9,570 bases of DNA, taken from assembly GCA_021200895.1 (NCBI GenBank), contig JAJQFX010000124.1, positions 1 through 9,570 on the forward strand, written 5' to 3'. Positions 6,800-9,570 of this stretch are shown one piece after another. How positions within the stretch are numbered: position 1 is the first letter of the stretch; the number at the start of each line of letters is the position of its first letter. The position numbers and the translations under genes are program-made. The notes beneath the pieces are model-generated. The model did not search any database. It saw nothing but the letters and a program-made list of their open reading frames with translations, and was not told where the DNA came from. The DNA is from Clostridiales bacterium (GTDB lineage Bacteria; Bacillota; Clostridia; Oscillospirales; Oscillospiraceae).

Positions 6800-6829
6800 G
6801 CTCCCCGGCAGCGTCTGCTGCCGGGGAGC
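6800..6829. terminator. bidirectional terminator between GH3 and GH2
   Basis: A perfect 13-bp GC-rich stem, GCTCCCCGGCAGC (6800-6812) with GCTGCCGGGGAGC (6817-6829), encloses a GTCT tetraloop. It is followed on the plus strand by ACTTCATTT and lies 38 bases after the GH3 stop. On the minus strand the trailing sequence is TGTATTTGG. It sits between two convergent genes and can serve both. The rest of the 6762-6902 gap is AT-rich and holds no gene. Confidence 0.8.
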
Positions 6830-6902
6830 ACTTCATTTGACAACATATATTATTTTCTTTTATCGGAATACCGCAGGCAGCATCTGGCGCCCCTTATACC
6901 CA

Positions 6903-9044
6903 TCACCCCTTCGGAATCCGCTGAAGCGCAGCGTTCAGCGCAGCCACCTGTTCGGGGGGAATCGTATCCCCCGCCATTTTCAGCAGCCCCTCCAGGGTCA
7001 TGGCGGCCAGCATGGTTTGCAGGCTGGCGTTTTGGTTGGCGCTCTTTGCCACATCCCCCCGGCTGGCAATGGCGGCGTCCATCAGGGGCTGAACGACCCG
7101 TCTCGTCTCCGGCGCGGACATCAGCACGCCAAATTTATCCTTGATGGAGTAGCAGTTGGGGTCGTAGGTGTCTCGGTCAAACCAGTTGACCACCTTGACC
7201 ACGTTCCCCATATAATAGGCCGGGTTCGGCTTCTGCACCCTTTGGATGGTCATGCTGTCCGTGCAGCCGCCGGAAACGGCGGTGAGTTCATGCCTGCCGG
7301 TGATGGGGACGGTGAATGTCACAATTTTATCACAGGGCTTCGTCTGGAACGCTTTGCCGTCCACCAGCAGCGTCACAGAGGGGAGGTTGGAGTAGACCTT
7401 GACCTCCGTTTGCGCCTCCGGCCTGTCCACATACCGCTTCCCGCAGAGGTGAAGGAACGGCTCCCTGCTCCAATACGCCTTGTACAGATAGAAGGCGTCC
7501 TTCTTTACCTTCCTGTCCATGGTGACGAGGCCCTTCTGGTTTACGCCGTGGCCGCCGCCCTCGTCCCGTCCGTCTGCGGCAAAGTCAAAGAGGTTCCACA
7601 CATGGGTCGCCCACAGGTAGGGGCGCTGGGCGATGCAGCCCAGGAGGTACTCATGGTAGACCGCCTGATACTCCTCCGAGTAGTCCCCCTTTTCCGGGGC
7701 GGCGTTGTGATACGCCGGGTTGGTGTCCGCGCCGTACTCAGAGAAGCCGATGATGCGCTCCGGGAAGCGGGCGTGATAAGTGTCAAAGAAGCTGTCATTT
7801 TGCGCCAGGTCGCCCAGATACCAACCAAAGTACAGGTTATAGGAGCCAATGTCCGGAATCATGGTGATGGGGCTGTCAATTTCCAGCATGAACGCATGGG
7901 CCATGGTGGTGACCCGGGACGGATCCAGGCGGTGGCACAGGTCGTTCAGAATACGGTGGTTCTCCAGCAAGTCCTCCGTGACCTGGCTGGAGGCGGTGAT
8001 TTCGTTGCTCAGACCCCAGCAGACAATGGAGGGGTGGTTGTAGCACTGGTTGACAAGTTCCGTCATCTGGGAGACAGTATTCGCCCGTCCCCCCGGCATA
8101 TGACAGGTGATGTAGGGGATCTCCGCCCAGACGATGAGTCCGTTTTCATCGCACAGGTCATAAAATTCCTGGGCCTGCTGGTAGTGGGCCAGACGCACTG
8201 TGTTTGCGCCGATTTCCCGGATGATGTCCATATCAGCCCGATGGTGTTCCATCGTCAGGGCGTTGCCCACACCGGCCCAGTCCTGATGGCGGCTGACGCC
8301 CCGCAGGGGATAGCTGCGGCCGTTGAGGAAGAAGCCCCGCTCCGGGTCAAAGGAGAAGGTGCGGCAGCCGAACCGGACGGCCTGCTCGTCCTCCCCCAGC
8401 CTGACCACGGCGGTATAGAGGTATGGGTCGTCCACGCCGTCCCACAGGTGGACGTTTTCTATCGTGAGGGAAACGACTGCCTTGCCGTCCTTGGCAGGGG
8501 CGGAGGCCGTCTGGCCTGCCACCGCTACCGTCATCACGCCGCTCCCACACACCTCGGCCTCCACCGTCACCTCGGCGCTGGAGCCCTTTACCACAGGGGT
8601 TACATGAATCTGCCCCAGATGGTTCTCCGGCAGGCTCAGCAGCCGGACGCCGCGGTACAAGCCGCCGTAGAAGGTAAAGTCCGCCTTCTGGGGATAGCAG
8701 AAGTTATTCTCCCCGTTATTCACCTCCACCCGCACCGTGTTCCGCTGCCGCAACACAGGGGTGACCTCCACCCAAAAGGCGGAGTATCCCCCTTCGTGGT
8801 GGCAGAGCCTCTCGCCGTTGACGTAGACATCGGCAATCATGGCGGCGGCGGGGAACTCCAGATAGACCCGCTGGCCGTCTGGCCGGGCAAACTCGTTCTC
8901 ATAAACGCAGGTGCCGCGGAAATAGTCGTTGCCGCCGTCCTGACCGTCTGCGGCGTTCCAGGTGTGGGGCAGGTCTACCCGCTCCGGTGCGCAGCCGGGC
9001 TTCGTGAACAGCCAGCCCTCGTTGAAGTTAAAACTCTGACGCAT
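6903..9044 (-). CDS. GH2 family beta-galactosidase / beta-glucuronidase-like glycosidase
   Basis: A 713-residue protein from ATG 9044-9042, preceded by AGGAAGGAG (9059-9051). It has no signal peptide, so it is cytoplasmic. In order: a jelly-roll sugar-binding domain (about 8-145, with DLPHTWNA and FYGGLYRGVRLL), an Ig-like sandwich (about 150-230) and the TIM barrel (about 235-530). The barrel carries the acid/base in CWGLSNEI (E348) and the nucleophile in IGFSEYGAD (E436). Further features are HVWNLFDFA, and NQKGLVTMDRKVKKDAFYLY containing an N-x-K pair (N502, K504). An additional Ig-like domain (about 546-603) and an unusual C-terminal extension (about 604-713) follow. GH2 retaining enzymes cleave beta-galactosides, beta-glucuronides or beta-mannosides; KKDAFYLYKAYW resembles beta-galactosidases, while N-x-K is a beta-glucuronidase hallmark, so the substrate stays open. 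It lies 13 bases after the glycerate kinase stop. An alternative ATG ten codons upstream (9074) overlaps the kinase end and has no RBS. Confidence 0.9.
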   Translation of the reverse strand: MRQSFNFNEGWLFTKPGCAPERVDLPHTWNAADGQDGGNDYFRGTCVYENEFARPDGQRVYLEFPAAAMIADVYVNGERLCHHEGGYSAFWVEVTPVLRQRNTVRVEVNNGENNFCYPQKADFTFYGGLYRGVRLLSLPENHLGQIHVTPVVKGSSAEVTVEAEVCGSGVMTVAVAGQTASAPAKDGKAVVSLTIENVHLWDGVDDPYLYTAVVRLGEDEQAVRFGCRTFSFDPERGFFLNGRSYPLRGVSRHQDWAGVGNALTMEHHRADMDIIREIGANTVRLAHYQQAQEFYDLCDENGLIVWAEIPYITCHMPGGRANTVSQMTELVNQCYNHPSIVCWGLSNEITASSQVTEDLLENHRILNDLCHRLDPSRVTTMAHAFMLEIDSPITMIPDIGSYNLYFGWYLGDLAQNDSFFDTYHARFPERIIGFSEYGADTNPAYHNAAPEKGDYSEEYQAVYHEYLLGCIAQRPYLWATHVWNLFDFAADGRDEGGGHGVNQKGLVTMDRKVKKDAFYLYKAYWSREPFLHLCGKRYVDRPEAQTEVKVYSNLPSVTLLVDGKAFQTKPCDKIVTFTVPITGRHELTAVSGGCTDSMTIQRVQKPNPAYYMGNVVKVVNWFDRDTYDPNCYSIKDKFGVLMSAPETRRVVQPLMDAAIASRGDVAKSANQNASLQTMLAAMTLEGLLKMAGDTIPPEQVAALNAALQRIPKG

Positions 9045-9050
9045 AAAATA

Positions 9051-9060
9051 CTCCTTCCTA
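9051..9060 (-). promoter_or_regulatory. GH2 ribosome binding site overlapping the upstream stop codon
   Basis: On the minus strand TAGGAAGGAG combines the glycerate kinase stop (TAG, 9060-9058) with a strong Shine-Dalgarno, six bases before the GH2 ATG. It fixes the GH2 start at 9044 and suggests translational coupling of the pair. Confidence 0.8.
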
Positions 9061-9570
9061 TTTGGCGGTGTCAATCAGCACCAGGGACAGGTCGTTCACA
9101 TTGGTGCCAGTGGGGCCGGTGATGATGAGGTTGCCCACCGCTTGCAGCGCATGATAGGCATCGTTGTTGTTGAGATATGCCTCAACGTCGATGCCAAGCC
9201 CTTCCAGTTCCCCGCAGGTATCCCCGTCGGCATAGCCTCCGGCGGCGTCGGTGGGGCCGTCGGTGCCGTCGGAGCCGACGCTGAGAAGCGCCGCGTTTGG
9301 TATCCCCGCCAACTCCGCTGCCGCCGCCAGGGCAAGCTCCTGATTCCGCCCGCCCAGGCCGCTGCCCCGGAGGTGTACCACCGTCTCGCCCCCGGCCAGG
9401 AAGGCCAGCCTTTTCCCGTCGGCGGCGTGGCTTCGGGCAATCGCCCCCAGGAAGCGCCCGGCCTCCCTGGCCTCGCAGGCCAGCCGGTCTGTCAGCAGAA
9501 TCGGCTCATACCCCAGGGCGGCGCAGCCGGACATGGCCGCCCCGCACAGCTGCCGGACGCTGCCGATGAT
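9058..9570 (-). CDS. glycerate 2-kinase (type 2, MOFRL family), C-terminal part
   Basis: The final 170 codons of a gene that continues beyond the window edge; family members are about 410-450 residues. Motifs seen are the phosphate-binding stretch FLAGGETVVHLRGSGLGGRN, with NQELALA, and the MOFRL-domain signature SVGSDGTDGPTDAAGG. The end, VNDLSLVLID, is also typical. The enzyme phosphorylates D-glycerate with ATP to 2-phosphoglycerate, feeding serine, hydroxypyruvate or sugar-acid breakdown into lower glycolysis. The ATG at 9534 is internal: the same frame continues upstream (IIGSVRQLCGAA) with family-like sequence. It is the first visible gene of an operon with the GH2 enzyme, which fits use of glycerate or aldarate-derived carbon next to glycoside breakdown. 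Function is confident; the promoter lies outside the window. Confidence 0.9.
   Translation of the reverse strand: MIGSVRQLCGAAMSGCAALGYEPILLTDRLACEAREAGRFLGAIARSHAADGKRLAFLAGGETVVHLRGSGLGGRNQELALAAAAELAGIPNAALLSVGSDGTDGPTDAAGGYADGDTCGELEGLGIDVEAYLNNNDAYHALQAVGNLIITGPTGTNVNDLSLVLIDTAK

Noticed and set aside
6837..6866. A perfect TTGACA (6837-6842) suggesting a plus-strand promoter
   Set aside because: No acceptable -10 at 16-18 bases (TTTATC, TTATCG, TATCGG), and it would only drive antisense RNA into the GH2 gene.
6837..9122. A 761-codon open frame on the plus strand across the GH2 gene
   Set aside because: It is antisense to a clearly homologous GH2 enzyme, starts at TTG inside an AT-rich terminator flank, and its product is His/Val/Arg-rich with no recognisable fold; it is a codon-bias shadow of a GC-rich gene.

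Overview
This 9.57 kb window looks like chromosome from a GC-rich gut-type Clostridia (Oscillospiraceae-like, for example the Flavonifractor/Oscillibacter neighbourhood). That placement is inferred from the high GC content, the AgrC-type GHKL sensor kinase, a membrane-anchored family 3 glycosidase with reversed domain order, and strong AGGAGG-type ribosome binding sites. No tRNA, rRNA, CRISPR array, transposase or integrase is visible.

Layout. (1) 11-2142, plus strand: an FAD flavoprotein of the fumarate reductase/APS reductase alpha superfamily, overlapping by ATGA a small two-cluster 4Fe-4S ferredoxin. They look like a two-subunit soluble oxidoreductase of unknown substrate, closed by a strong hairpin at 2187-2231. 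(2) 2374-3648, plus strand: an AgrC/GHKL-type histidine kinase with no partner response regulator and with its first membrane segment(s) missing. (3) 3715-6761, plus strand: a GH3 beta-glycosidase whose sandwich domain precedes the catalytic barrel. It has a membrane segment at each end and is broken by an apparent one-base deletion near 5005-5018. Its ribosome binding site lies inside a predicted leader hairpin. A near-perfect terminator hairpin follows at 6800-6829. (4) 9570-6903, minus strand: the C-terminal part of a type-2 (MOFRL) glycerate kinase, followed 13 bases later by a GH2 beta-galactosidase/beta-glucuronidase-like enzyme. They form a tightly coupled operon that converges on the GH3 gene.

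Taken together the right two thirds is a carbohydrate locus. A surface-tethered GH3 enzyme, probably inactive in this copy, would act outside the cell, while a cytoplasmic GH2 enzyme and a glycerate kinase handle imported sugars or sugar acids. The left part is a redox module with no evident link to it. I see no wholly new system. The most interesting points are the doubly anchored, domain-swapped GH3 and its RBS-hiding leader, the beheaded orphan kinase, and the uncharacterised C-terminal extension on the GH2 enzyme.
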